A stretch of 64,000 nt of DNA, from NCBI RefSeq assembly GCF_020164955.1, contig NZ_JAIUHG010000001.1, forward strand, positions 124,001 to 188,000. Reading direction: 5' to 3'. The position numbers and the translations under genes are program-made. Under the pieces are notes generated by a model. That model did no database searches and was not told the DNA's origin. It saw only the letters and a program-made list of their open reading frames with translations. Shown in pieces: positions 49,372 to 58,173 of the stretch (its first letter is position 1; each line of letters starts with the position of its first letter). This DNA is from Mesorhizobium sp. CA8 (GTDB taxonomy: Bacteria; Pseudomonadota; Alphaproteobacteria; Rhizobiales; Rhizobiaceae).

Positions 49372-50950
49372 GTGCGCTTGCGAAGGCTGCACAAAGCCTT
49401 CGGTTCCACTTTGGAGGAGTGGCGGAAAGCTCTATTGTACTCGATCATGCCGGAACATCGGGTGGATCGAGGATAAATGCCATATTCCAGAAGGCCGCGA
49501 TGTCGGTAAACCCGTGGTGCTACGAGGATGGCAGCGGGCTGAGCTAGTCAAGATCTATGACAATCCGGCCGGTACAAGGCGAGCAATTCTCTCCTTCGGC
49601 CGTAAAAATGCGAAGACGACACTCGCGGCCTTCATCCTTTTGCTCCATCTCTGCGGGCCGGAAGCAAAGCCAAACTCGCAACTCTACAGCGCGGCGCAAT
49701 CGAGGGATCAAGCGGCTATCCTGTTCAATCTGGCGGCGAAGATGGTTCGCATGTCGCCAGCGCTGATCGAAGTCACAACTATTCGGGACACGGCAAAGCA
49801 GCTCTTTTGCGCTGAGTTGGGCACGTTATACCGGGCTTTGTCGGCCGAAGCGTCCACAGCCTATGGTCTTTCGCCGGTTCTGACCATTCATGACGAGTTG
49901 GGCCAGGTCAAAGGCCCGCGCTCGGAACTTTACGAGGCATTGGAGACGGCGACGGGCGCACAGGAAAGCCCGCTTTCGGTGATCATCTCGACGCAGGCGC
50001 CGACAGATGCGGATTTGCTGTCCGTCCTGATCGATGATGCGCTTGCAGGGCATGATCCAAGGACGGTCGTTTCCCTGCATACCGCTCCGCCAGAGGAAGA
50101 TCCATTCGCTGAGGAGTCGATCCGCAAGGCGAACCCCGCCTTCGGTGACTTTCTCAATGCGAAAGAAGTCCTGGCAATGGCGGAAGATGCGCGCCGCATG
50201 CCAAGCCGAGAGGCAGAATACAGAAATCTCGTTCTTAATCAACGGGTTGAAGCATCAAGCCCGTTTGTGTCGCGGTCGCTATGGCTCTCGTGCGGAGAAG
50301 CACCGAAGTCGCTGAAGGGCGTTCCTGTTTACGGCGGGCTCGACCTTTCGAGCGTCAACGATCTGACAGCTCTGGTTCTGATCGGCAAAATCGATGGCAT
50401 CTGGAATGTCAAGCCGACATTTTGGCTACCAAAGGAAGGACTGGCTGAGAAATCCCGCAAGGACCGCGTTCCATACGATGTCTGGGAGAAGGATGGGCAT
50501 CTTAAGGCCGCCCCCGGGAAATCAGTCGACTACCGCTTTGTAGCCGAGGAAATGAAGCGGCTTTTCGACCAACTGGATATTCGCAAGATCGCCTTTGATC
50601 GCTGGGGCTTCAAACATCTGAAGCCCTGGCTACTTGAGGCAGGATTCACCGAAAAGCAGATCGAGGAGCATTTCGAGGAGTTCGGGCAGGGATACCAGTC
50701 CATCTCCCCGGCTCTGAGAGAGCTTGAGAGCGAAATCCTCAATGGGCGCATAGCTCATGGGAATCATCCCGTCCTGACCATGTGCGCGGCCAATGCGGTC
50801 GTTCAGTCTGACCCGGCGGGAAACAGGAAACTTGCCAAGGACAAGTCATCGGGCCGCATCGACGGCATGGTGGCGCTCACAATGGCGATTGGTGTTGCCC
50901 CAGCCGAGCAAACCAGGGCGCCCGAATATCAGATGCTCGTCATCGGTTAA
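49322..50950 (+). CDS. Terminase large subunit
   Basis: Packages DNA into the prohead: ATPase plus nuclease. 542 residues: adapted Walker A in LSFGRKNAKTT, Walker B in VLTIHDELGQ, nuclease Asp residues in GGLDLSSVNDLT and later SSGRIDGMVAL. The first 45 residues contain four Cys (CACEGC...YCTRSC), not typical, possibly a small zinc knob or an artefact of the overlap with terS. Start 49322 is ATG. Confidence 0.92.
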   Translation: MTSPRKSRSKSASLGSRCACEGCTKPSVPLWRSGGKLYCTRSCRNIGWIEDKCHIPEGRDVGKPVVLRGWQRAELVKIYDNPAGTRRAILSFGRKNAKTTLAAFILLLHLCGPEAKPNSQLYSAAQSRDQAAILFNLAAKMVRMSPALIEVTTIRDTAKQLFCAELGTLYRALSAEASTAYGLSPVLTIHDELGQVKGPRSELYEALETATGAQESPLSVIISTQAPTDADLLSVLIDDALAGHDPRTVVSLHTAPPEEDPFAEESIRKANPAFGDFLNAKEVLAMAEDARRMPSREAEYRNLVLNQRVEASSPFVSRSLWLSCGEAPKSLKGVPVYGGLDLSSVNDLTALVLIGKIDGIWNVKPTFWLPKEGLAEKSRKDRVPYDVWEKDGHLKAAPGKSVDYRFVAEEMKRLFDQLDIRKIAFDRWGFKHLKPWLLEAGFTEKQIEEHFEEFGQGYQSISPALRELESEILNGRIAHGNHPVLTMCAANAVVQSDPAGNRKLAKDKSSGRIDGMVALTMAIGVAPAEQTRAPEYQMLVIG

Positions 50951-50961
50951 GGACTACCAAC

Positions 50962-51591
50962 ATGAACAGAGCCTATTCCGTATTGACGGTGAAAGCCGTC
51001 GATGAGGACCAGCGCGTCATCCGCGGCATGGCCACAACGCCAACTCCAGATCGCATGGGCGATATCGTTGAGCCGATGGGCGTTGAGTTCAAGAACCCGA
51101 TGCCGCTGCTCTGGCAGCATCAGGCCGATAAGCCGGTTGGGACCGTCAACTTCGGCAAGCCGACCAAGAATGGCATCCCTTTCGAGGCGTCTCTTGCACA
51201 GATCGATGAGCCAGGCACGCTGAAGGACCGCATTGATGAAGCCTGGCAGTCGGTGAAGGCAGGCTTGGTCCGGGCTGTCTCGATCGGCTTCCGGGCCTTG
51301 GAATATGCCTTCATCGAAGGTACTGGCGGCATCCGCTTTGAGAAATCCGAAGTGATGGAGCTGAGCCTGGTCACCATCCCGGCCAATGCTGAGGCCGTCA
51401 TCACCACGATCAAGTCGATCGACACCGAAGTTCGCACGGCCACAGGCGTTAAGGAAGATCGCCCCGTGCCTCCCGAGATTCAGACCGACGCCGCCGCCGC
51501 GACAGGCAATACCGTTCGCGTCGTGAAGCTGAATGACCCCGCCCGCGACAGGGCCAAGCCGTTCGTGATCCGCAAGATACGAACGAGCTAG
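50962..51591 (+). CDS. HK97-family prohead protease
   Basis: Cleaves scaffold/delta domains during capsid maturation. 209 residues: N-terminal VIRGMATTPTPDRMGDIVEP, PLLWQHQADKPVGT with the catalytic His, and VMELSLVTIPANAEAVI with the Ser/Asn region of this fold. Directly upstream of the capsid gene, as usual. Confidence 0.9.
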   Translation: MNRAYSVLTVKAVDEDQRVIRGMATTPTPDRMGDIVEPMGVEFKNPMPLLWQHQADKPVGTVNFGKPTKNGIPFEASLAQIDEPGTLKDRIDEAWQSVKAGLVRAVSIGFRALEYAFIEGTGGIRFEKSEVMELSLVTIPANAEAVITTIKSIDTEVRTATGVKEDRPVPPEIQTDAAAATGNTVRVVKLNDPARDRAKPFVIRKIRTS

Positions 51592-51603
51592 TCCGCTTTC
51601 AAA

Positions 51604-51620
51604 CGCCCTTGGACAAGGCG
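51604..51620 (+). promoter_or_regulatory. Leader hairpin upstream of capsid gene
   Basis: CGCCCTTGGACAAGGCG (stem CCTTG/CAAGG plus flanking GC pairs) lies in the 93-base gap before the capsid. A copy differing at 3 of 17 positions is at 63918-63934 before the next highly expressed gene. Confidence 0.5.
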
Positions 51621-51684
51621 CCCGCCAGCGTCGCGATGACGCCGGCCTTCCCAGCACCCGAAAGGGTCCGAAGGAGTCCCCAAA

Positions 51685-53082
51685 ATGGCAACCATTGCCG
51701 AACAGCTCGCGGCCTATGAGGCCAAGCGAGCCGCAAATGTCGCGTCCATGAAGTCGATCATGGACAAGTCCGGTGAAGAGGGCTCGACCCTCGACGCCGC
51801 ACAGCAGGAAGAGTTCGACGGCCTCAACGAAGACAACGAGGCCATCGACAAGCACATCGACCGCCTCCGCATCATGGAGAAGGTCAATGTGCAGACCGCC
51901 AAAGAAGTCAACGGCACCAATGGCCAACAGGCCAGCCAGAGCCGCCAGACTGGCCCAGTCGTCAAAGTTCTCGGTTCTCCGGCGCCGAAGGGCTCCGGCT
52001 TCGTCCGTCTTCTGTCGGCCAGATTCATGGCCAAGGAATACGGCGGCCACCCGGCCGATATCGCCATCTCGCGTGGTTGGGGCGACGATCTCGCCTCCAT
52101 CCTGCGCACGCCACGCGACATCCTGCAGAAGGCAGCCGTAAGCGGCGGCAGCACGACCGACCAGGCGTGGGCCGGCGCGCTGGTAACCTACCAGAACCTG
52201 CAGAACGAGTTCATCGATCTGCTGCGCCCGCGTACGATCATCGGTCGCATCCCCGGCATCCGTCAGGTTCCCTTCAACATCAAGGTGCCGCGCGAGACGG
52301 GCGAGACGACCGCCTACTGGGTGGGTCAGGGTTCGCCCAAGCCGGTTTCGAAGGGTGCCCTCGATACCATCACGCTGGACTTCAACAAGGTCGCCGGCCT
52401 GACCTTCCTTACGCAGGAACTGCTCCGTTTCTCGGCTCCGAGCGCAGAGCAGATGATGATCAACTCGCTCACCAAGGCGATCATCAAGCTCACCGACAAC
52501 GACTTCCTCGACCCGTCGAAGGCCGTCGCTACCGGTGTGTCTCCGGCCTCGATCACCAACGGCGTGACCCCGATCACGGCAAGCGGCACGACGGCGGATG
52601 CATTCCGCGCGGACTTCGCCGACCTGCTGGCGCAGTACACGATGTCCAACTACACGCTGGACGATCTGGTCATCGTCATGAGCCAGACGCAGGCTCTTCG
52701 CCTCGCTCTGATGCGCAATGACTTTGGCGGTCGCGAGTTCCCCGACCTCAATAAGGACGGCGGCTTCATCGAGGGCGTTCCTGTCGTCACGTCGGAAAAC
52801 GTTGCAGCCAATGGCGGTTCGCCGGCCGATGGCCGCATCATCGTAGCCCTGGCGGCCAACTCGATCCTGATGGCCGACGATGGCGGCGTGGAGGTCAACA
52901 TCTCGACCGAAGCGTCCATCCAGACCGACGATGCTCCGGACTCGCCGCAGACTGCCTCGACCTCGTTCGTGTCGATGTTCCAGACGAATCAGGTCGCTAT
53001 CCTCTGCGAGCGTTTCATCACATGGACCAAGGCTCGTTCGGGCGCCGCCGTCTACATCACGGGCGGCAACTACGGCAACTGA
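51685..53082 (+). CDS. HK97-family major capsid protein
   Basis: Forms the icosahedral head. 465 residues: helical N-terminal delta-like region (EQLAAYEAKRAANVASMKSI) with coiled coil, then the HK97 fold (SGGSTTDQAWAGALV, GRIPGIRQVPFNIKVP, ETTAYWVGQGSPKPVSKGAL). AAGGAG precedes the ATG. A GC hairpin after the stop may separate it from later genes. Confidence 0.95.
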   Translation: MATIAEQLAAYEAKRAANVASMKSIMDKSGEEGSTLDAAQQEEFDGLNEDNEAIDKHIDRLRIMEKVNVQTAKEVNGTNGQQASQSRQTGPVVKVLGSPAPKGSGFVRLLSARFMAKEYGGHPADIAISRGWGDDLASILRTPRDILQKAAVSGGSTTDQAWAGALVTYQNLQNEFIDLLRPRTIIGRIPGIRQVPFNIKVPRETGETTAYWVGQGSPKPVSKGALDTITLDFNKVAGLTFLTQELLRFSAPSAEQMMINSLTKAIIKLTDNDFLDPSKAVATGVSPASITNGVTPITASGTTADAFRADFADLLAQYTMSNYTLDDLVIVMSQTQALRLALMRNDFGGREFPDLNKDGGFIEGVPVVTSENVAANGGSPADGRIIVALAANSILMADDGGVEVNISTEASIQTDDAPDSPQTASTSFVSMFQTNQVAILCERFITWTKARSGAAVYITGGNYGN

Positions 53083-53096
53083 TGACCACACCCAAA

Positions 53097-53124
53097 CCCG
53101 CCGGGCTCCGGCTCGGCGGGCCTT
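53097..53124 (+). terminator. GC hairpin after capsid gene
   Basis: CCCGCCGGGCTCC with GGCTCGGCGGG forms a strong stem just after the capsid stop, without a clean T run. It may stabilise the capsid mRNA or cause partial termination. Confidence 0.45.
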
Positions 53125-53137
53125 CCATGAGGTTTGC

Positions 53138-53494
53138 ATGATCAAGATGATAGCCGCGAAACGGATTTATGACGGGTCGGTTCGCAAGGAATACAAGCCA
53201 GGTCAGGAATTCGAGATCGCCAGCGAGCGCGAAGCCGCGAAACTGGAGCGGACGCACAAGGCCGTTCGCAAGACATTCGTCCAGCCGGCCATGGTCGATA
53301 TCCCGGCCGTTCGTCTTCAGCCAGAGGGGGCGCCGGGGGAGCCCAAGAGACGCGGCCGCCCGCCAAAATATCTCCGCCGCGATATGACGGTAATGGATGG
53401 CCAGAGTGGCGAGGAGATACCATTGCCATCGTCGCTTCAGGAGCCTCCACAAGAGGAACAGACCTCGGAAAGCTCAGAGAGCGCTCCCGAATAA
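53138..53494 (+). CDS. Phage structural-region hypothetical protein
   Basis: A 118-residue protein starting MIKMIAAKRIYDG at 53138. N-terminal part resembles small head-associated proteins (VRKEYKPGQEFEIASEREA); then a basic AT-hook-like KRRGRPPKY, and a Glu/Ser-rich tail. The last 35 codons overlap, in another frame, the 5' part of the next gene, so its true end may be near RRDM with a frameshift afterwards. Confidence 0.65.
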   Translation: MIKMIAAKRIYDGSVRKEYKPGQEFEIASEREAAKLERTHKAVRKTFVQPAMVDIPAVRLQPEGAPGEPKRRGRPPKYLRRDMTVMDGQSGEEIPLPSSLQEPPQEEQTSESSESAPE

Positions 53495-53535
53495 TCGCGA
53501 TCAAGGAAAATATAGACCTCTGCCCATGGGCGGAT

Positions 53536-54003
53536 GTGGTGTACGGATGCGATGCGGCCTGGTGGGTGCATCGTAAGGGATTGCCTGAATTCGACGGCTT
53601 GAAGCTCTGCTTCCGCGATAATGGATTGGCAGGCTTCCACGACATCCGAAGGATCGAAATCAACCGTCGTGAGGACAAGTTACAGCTCGGCAGGATTGGG
53701 CTAGTCGGAAATGGCGGCAACAGCGGGTTCCAGGCGCTGAATCTGGCAGTTCAGTTTGGGGCCAAGCGCATCCTGCTGATCGGCCTCGATATGTCGCTCT
53801 CGGGCGGCGTTCATTGGTACGGGCCGAACAAATGGCCGAACGCCAACAACCCGAACGATAGCAACTTCAAACGCTGGATTGACGCTTTCGAAGGCTCGGC
53901 CGCGCTTCTCAAGTCAATGGGCGTCGAAATCATCAACTGCTCGATGAATTCCGCCATCCAATGCTTCCCCAAACGCTCCCTGGAGGACGCCATCCCCGCA
54001 TGA
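53536..54003 (+). CDS. Rossmann-type protein of the glycan block, 5' end frameshifted
   Basis: The first canonical start in this frame is GTG 53536 (VYGCDAAWWVHRKG). Yet the same frame upstream reads PEWRGDTIAIVASGAS, then TRGTDLGKLRERSRIIAIKE, a family-like N-terminus with a Gly-rich loop and no start codon. ATG 53393 in the -1-related frame would supply MDG if one base were restored near 53401. The family resembles DUF115/6-hydroxymethylpterin-type or sialyl-like phage proteins; activity unknown. Confidence 0.6.
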   Translation: MVYGCDAAWWVHRKGLPEFDGLKLCFRDNGLAGFHDIRRIEINRREDKLQLGRIGLVGNGGNSGFQALNLAVQFGAKRILLIGLDMSLSGGVHWYGPNKWPNANNPNDSNFKRWIDAFEGSAALLKSMGVEIINCSMNSAIQCFPKRSLEDAIPA

Positions 54004-54725
54004 TGCCATTGGCTGTGTTCATCGGCTTTGATCCGCGCGAAGCGGCGTCATTTGCCGTGGCAAAACATTCCCTGGAACGCCACGCCATAGCGCCAATTCG
54101 AGCGCGCGGGCTTATTCTTTCGGACTTGATCCGGCGCGGGCTCTACAGGCGCCCCACAGAGCGCAGGAACGGCAGGCTTGTGGACGTTCTGTCCATTCGC
54201 CCGGACTATGACGGCTCTATATCGACCGAGCACGCGAATGCCCGGTTTCTGGTGCCGTTCATCGCCGACAAGGGCTGGGCTCTTTTCTGCGATGCCGACG
54301 TGCTCTTCCGGGCCAATGTCGACATGCTCGCAAAAGACCTCGATTCCTCGAAAGCCGTCTATTGCGTGAAGCACAAGCATGAGCCGAAGCCCGGAATCAA
54401 AATGGACGGGCAAATCCAGAGTGTCTACGCCCGAAAGAACTGGACATCGTTCCTCGTCTGGAACGTCGGCCATGAGGCAAACAACCGGCTCACCTTGGAG
54501 ATCGTCAATTCGTTACCGGGGCGCGATCTTCATCGACTGTGCTGGCTTGAAGACCATGAGATTGGTGAACTCGATCCGGCTTGGAACTGGCTGGTTGGAC
54601 ACAGCGATCCGGCGACTGACCCCAAGGTCTGCCACTTCACTGAAGGTACGCCAGATATGCCAGGCTATTCCGAATGCGAATATGCCGACGAGTGGAGGGC
54701 GGAACTAGAGCGTTGGGCCGCCTGA
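54000..54725 (+). CDS. Glycosyltransferase, GT-A type
   Basis: A 241-residue protein starting MMPLAVFIGFDPREA, typical of phage/rhizobial glycosyltransferases; the metal motif is WALFCDADVLF. TEHANARFLVPF precedes it. Part of a polycistronic block with ATGA overlaps, presumably using nucleotide sugars from the host. Confidence 0.8.
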   Translation: MMPLAVFIGFDPREAASFAVAKHSLERHAIAPIRARGLILSDLIRRGLYRRPTERRNGRLVDVLSIRPDYDGSISTEHANARFLVPFIADKGWALFCDADVLFRANVDMLAKDLDSSKAVYCVKHKHEPKPGIKMDGQIQSVYARKNWTSFLVWNVGHEANNRLTLEIVNSLPGRDLHRLCWLEDHEIGELDPAWNWLVGHSDPATDPKVCHFTEGTPDMPGYSECEYADEWRAELERWAA

Positions 54726-55499
54726 ATGGGGCTCGGAGATAACTTGATGGCTACGGGCCTTGCGCGTGGTGCCCATGCTAAAGGAAAAAAAATTGCCTTC
54801 GGGGACGGGATCAAAATCCGTTGGGACCATCATTCCCATGAGGTCTTTAAGTGGAACCCAAACATCGCTGCCCCGGGGCGCGAGCGTGACAGCTGCGTCG
54901 AGTGGATTCCGTTCTTCAAGGGCCATCGTATCTACAACCGCCAGGACGGCGATCGGTGGATCTGGAATATGGACTTCAGCCCGACGCCGGGCGAGATCTA
55001 TCTAGACGATATCGAGCGCAAGCACGGCAAGAGGTATGGCTCTGGGTTCATCATCATTGAGCCGCAGAGCGCACCTTGGAAATCGGTGGCGGCGAATAAG
55101 GATTGGGGTCGCTCGAAATATCAGGAAGTGACGAACCGGCTTAAGGCCGAGGGCTACAAGGTTCATCAGTTCCTTTCGGATAAGGGTTCGCCACCCCTTT
55201 CTGGAGTATCGCCGCTTCGAACTGAGAGCTTCAGGGACGCCATTTCGATCCTGGCCAATGCGTCGATGTACATCGGCTCGGAGGGCGGACTTCATCACGC
55301 CGCGGCGGCGGTAGGTATCCCCGCTGTGGTGTTGTTCGGAGGGTTCATTCCTCCGAAGGTTACCGGGTATCCGACACATGCGAATTTGACCGGCGGCGCT
55401 GAAGCTTGCGGCTCTCTGAAGCCTTGCCAGCACTGCCGGAGGGCAATGGAAGCCATATCCGTCGATGAAGTCGTTGAAGAGGCTCTGGAAAGGCTCTGA
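54726..55499 (+). CDS. Glycosyltransferase family 9 (heptosyltransferase-like)
   Basis: A 257-residue GT-B protein: MGLGDNLMATGLARGAH at the N-terminus and SMYIGSEGGLHHAAAAVGIP followed by VVLFGG at the C-terminus, the donor-binding signature of ADP-heptose:LPS heptosyltransferases. Starts immediately after the previous stop. Might alter host LPS or a virion glycan. Confidence 0.82.
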   Translation: MGLGDNLMATGLARGAHAKGKKIAFGDGIKIRWDHHSHEVFKWNPNIAAPGRERDSCVEWIPFFKGHRIYNRQDGDRWIWNMDFSPTPGEIYLDDIERKHGKRYGSGFIIIEPQSAPWKSVAANKDWGRSKYQEVTNRLKAEGYKVHQFLSDKGSPPLSGVSPLRTESFRDAISILANASMYIGSEGGLHHAAAAVGIPAVVLFGGFIPPKVTGYPTHANLTGGAEACGSLKPCQHCRRAMEAISVDEVVEEALERL

Positions 55500-56087
55500 A
55501 TGGTCGATAAGTTCAAACCCGCTGGCGCATCGTATGTCGTTCAGCGACGTGTTGCGGGATATCACGATATCCGCATGGACGGCATGAGCGATCTGCTCCT
55601 GAGAGCCAAAGGCAAGTCGGTCTTCGATATTGGTTGCAATCGGGCGAAGGTAGCTGAGGAATTTTACAGGAACGGCGCAATCAAGGTTCATGGCTGCGAT
55701 ATCTATGAGCCGGGGATCACTCTCGCCCGCGAGAATTTCGCCGATTATCGCTCCTGCCAAAGTCGTTTCGAGGTTGTTGATCTGTCGAAGGGCGCATCTG
55801 CGCTTAGTGCTTTTGCCGGCGAACAATACGACTTCACGCTCTGCCTTGCGACGTATCACAAGCTGAAGCGCATCATGCCGACTTCGGATCTGACGGCCTT
55901 AATGCAGCATTTCGGGAGGTGGACGAAGGGCTATTTTGCCTGGCGTGGGACTTCCGACAAGCCAACCGAGAATGACGAGGAAATCGCGGCATTGGATCGC
56001 GACCTGAAGCCGGTCGGCTTGGTTCGCATCCATACCTCCTACATTTCCGCAGAACTTGGCGTTGCAGCCATATGGGCGCGCGCATGA
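55500..56087 (+). CDS. SAM-dependent methyltransferase, class I
   Basis: A 195-residue protein with the SAM-binding motif SVFDIGCNRAKVAEEF and acidic loop HGCDIYEPGITLA; post-motif FTLCLATYHKL. Could methylate a sugar in the same pathway. No gap after the GT9 gene. Confidence 0.8.
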   Translation: MVDKFKPAGASYVVQRRVAGYHDIRMDGMSDLLLRAKGKSVFDIGCNRAKVAEEFYRNGAIKVHGCDIYEPGITLARENFADYRSCQSRFEVVDLSKGASALSAFAGEQYDFTLCLATYHKLKRIMPTSDLTALMQHFGRWTKGYFAWRGTSDKPTENDEEIAALDRDLKPVGLVRIHTSYISAELGVAAIWARA

Positions 56088-56284
56088 CCGGGGGAAGCTA
56101 CACGTTCAAGCTCCGGCGCCGACATCAATGCGTTGTTGATGCACTTGAAGAATTGCAGAAGCCTAACGGTGACGTTGAGCAACAGCATTGCGATGCCGAT
56201 GGCATTCTAATCCAGTTTATCCGCTCTCTCGGCTATGACGACATTGCTGACGCATGGCTAAAAGTTCCGAAGTGGTACGCATGA
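56084..56284 (+). CDS. Small hypothetical protein
   Basis: A 66-residue protein starting MTGGSYTFKLRRRH at 56084, ATGA overlaps on both sides. Acidic middle (DVEQQHCDADGIL), no domain recognised. An ATG at 56072 would add four residues. Confidence 0.5.
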   Translation: MTGGSYTFKLRRRHQCVVDALEELQKPNGDVEQQHCDADGILIQFIRSLGYDDIADAWLKVPKWYA

Positions 56285-56847
56285 CGACACAGGCGCTTCT
56301 ACAGGTAGAGGAAGAGATCGACGGGCTTGCGGACATCATACGCTCTGAGGGCTGCCGCTCGCTTCTGGAAATAGGATCAAAGTTCGGCGGATCGCTTGAT
56401 CGACTTGCGCGCGCAATGCCGGTTGGCTCGACTGTTGTTTCGGTCGATCTTCCGGGCGGAACCCGGCTATGGGAGCAGAGCCGCAAGTCGTTGATGCAAA
56501 CCGTCGATGGCCTGATCAAGGACGGCTATAACGCCCGTATCATCTGGGGCGACAGCACCGATCCGAACGTGATTGAGCGCGTCAAGGCCCTTGGCCCGTT
56601 CGATGCGGTCTTCATCGACGCGAACCACACTATGCCGTTCCTCGAGAAGGATTGGGCGAATTACGGCCCCATGGGTAGGATCGTGGCTTTCCACGATATC
56701 GCTTGGCACCGCGCGCCGGAATGGGTCGGGACCAGGATCGACGCACCGCAGTTCTGGGACCGCATCAAGCAGGATTACGCCCATCGGGAATTCAAGCTCT
56801 GCCCGACCGGCAAGAATAACGGGATTGGCGTCCTATGGCGCTCATAA
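56281..56847 (+). CDS. Class I methyltransferase (Methyltransf_24/CmcI-like)
   Basis: A 188-residue protein: CRSLLEIGSKFGGSLDRLAR (SAM motif I), TVVSVDLPGG, and DAVFIDANHTMPFLEKDW as motif IV region. Similar to phage/rhizobial cephalosporin-hydroxylase-like methyltransferases used on glycans. Start 56281 overlaps the previous stop. Confidence 0.8.
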   Translation: MTTQALLQVEEEIDGLADIIRSEGCRSLLEIGSKFGGSLDRLARAMPVGSTVVSVDLPGGTRLWEQSRKSLMQTVDGLIKDGYNARIIWGDSTDPNVIERVKALGPFDAVFIDANHTMPFLEKDWANYGPMGRIVAFHDIAWHRAPEWVGTRIDAPQFWDRIKQDYAHREFKLCPTGKNNGIGVLWRS

Positions 56848-57476
56848 TCTCGACGTGGGCTTGGGGCACGAAATATGGTCCTGAGTACGTCGCCAAGCTT
56901 GCCTCTGCGGTAAGGCGAAACCTGAAACAGCCGCATCGGTTCGCGGTATTCTTCCCGCAAGAGGAAGACGCCTATCTGACCGAAATTCCAGGTTGCTTTG
57001 CTCGGCTGCGGGCGTTCGACCCAGAATGGCAGGCGTCGAATGGGATTGAGCCCGGCGACAAGATCGTCTGCATGGACTTGGATCTGGTCGTGACGGGCTC
57101 CTTGGACGGCCTGTTCGATAGATATGAGCCTTTCACCATCTTGCAGGGCGTTAATTCTGCAAATCCTTGTCCATTCAATGGGAGCTTATGGGCTTTGACG
57201 GCCGGCTACCGCCCAGATGTTTGGCATGAGTTTTCGCCTGAGCTTGCAGCAAAGGTGCCGTTCTACGAATTCCCCGACGACCAGGCATGGCTTGCCGATA
57301 TGATCCCTGAAGCCAGGTCATTCGGTCCGGAAGACGGCGTGTACGCATTCCAGAAAAAAGGCTGGCCCAAGGGCGAAGCGTTGCCAAAGAATGCGCGCAT
57401 CGTGGCTTTCCCCGGCTGGCGTGATCCTTCGCAATATGTGCGGCTCGATTGGGTCGCGGAGAATTGGCGCGCATGA
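56835..57476 (+). CDS. Glycosyltransferase, GT-A type
   Basis: A 213-residue protein: MALIISTWAWGTKYGPEYVA, DKIVCMDLDLVVTGSLD with a DxD. A PNP-like NGSLWALTAGYRPDVW follows. Resembles the 58174 glycosyltransferase (shared architecture). Overlaps the methyltransferase by 13 bases. Confidence 0.8.
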   Translation: MALIISTWAWGTKYGPEYVAKLASAVRRNLKQPHRFAVFFPQEEDAYLTEIPGCFARLRAFDPEWQASNGIEPGDKIVCMDLDLVVTGSLDGLFDRYEPFTILQGVNSANPCPFNGSLWALTAGYRPDVWHEFSPELAAKVPFYEFPDDQAWLADMIPEARSFGPEDGVYAFQKKGWPKGEALPKNARIVAFPGWRDPSQYVRLDWVAENWRA

Positions 57477-57967
57477 TCCACGCGCTGGCCCACTATGACG
57501 GTTCCGGGCAGATAGGCGAGGGAACGAAGGTCTGGCAGTTCGCCAGCATCATTCGCGGCTCGACTATAGGCCGAGACTGCACAATAGCGAGTTGCGCGAT
57601 TATCGACGGCGCGGCGGTCGGAGACGATAGCATCGTCAGCCACGGCGCTTCGATTAATCCAGGGACGGTGATCGGCAACGGCGTCTTCGTCGGGCCAAAT
57701 GTCACCATCTGTAACGATATGTGGCCCTCCGCAGATAAGGAAGGCTACGAAACGCCGAAGCGGTCAACGGTAGTGATCGAAAATGGCGCCTCGATCGGTG
57801 CCGGGGCGGTCATCCTGCCGGGTGTTCGGATTGGCAAGAATGCAGTTGTCGCGGCCGGCGCGGTGGTCAAGGGCGATGTCCCTCCTGGCTATGTCTATCG
57901 GAGGAACGACTATAAGGCCCGGAAGCCGGATGACTGGCATCAGCGGCGTATGAGGTATGTAGCCTAA
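57473..57967 (+). CDS. Left-handed beta-helix acyltransferase
   Basis: A 164-residue hexapeptide-repeat enzyme: repeats STIGRDCTIASCAIID, DDSIVSHGASINPGTVIG and ENGASIGAGAVILPGVRIG, with the catalytic-type loop CNDMWPSADKEG. Such enzymes transfer acetyl or other acyl groups to UDP-amino-sugars. Start 57473 with ATGA overlap. Its last four bases overlap the opposite-strand KorA-like stop. Confidence 0.88.
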   Translation: MIHALAHYDGSGQIGEGTKVWQFASIIRGSTIGRDCTIASCAIIDGAAVGDDSIVSHGASINPGTVIGNGVFVGPNVTICNDMWPSADKEGYETPKRSTVVIENGASIGAGAVILPGVRIGKNAVVAAGAVVKGDVPPGYVYRRNDYKARKPDDWHQRRMRYVA

Positions 57968-58173
57968 AGGAAGTGCTTCTTAATCGTTCCGTATATTGTT
58001 TCGGGGCGCACCCGATGCATAGAAGCCACGGTTAGAACCGGAAGAGCATCTACAAGGACCGACCTGGCTCTCTCTATTGCCTTTGCTGTGATTTTCAGAC
58101 GGGAAGCGATGCTGTCAAATTCATCTCCCGACAAGATGCCTTGGTACATCGCCTGCTTGGTCGGAGTGCGCAT
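57964..58173 (-). CDS. KorA/TrfB-like repressor on the opposite strand
   Basis: A 69-residue gene starting MRTPTKQAMYQGIL. The C-terminal half AIERARSVLVDALPVLTVA and RPETIYGTIKKHF follows the TrfB/KorA repressor pattern (IARGVLVDG...AVHRVW). It exactly fills the gap between two plus-strand genes: stop overlaps the acyltransferase by four bases, and its ATG complement abuts the next TTG start. Probably a self-contained regulatory moron. Confidence 0.6.
   Translation of the reverse strand: MRTPTKQAMYQGILSGDEFDSIASRLKITAKAIERARSVLVDALPVLTVASMHRVRPETIYGTIKKHFL

Noticed and set aside
50947..53145. 732-residue minus-strand ORF
   Set aside because: Antisense to protease and capsid genes; no domain, very His/Arg/Asp-rich.
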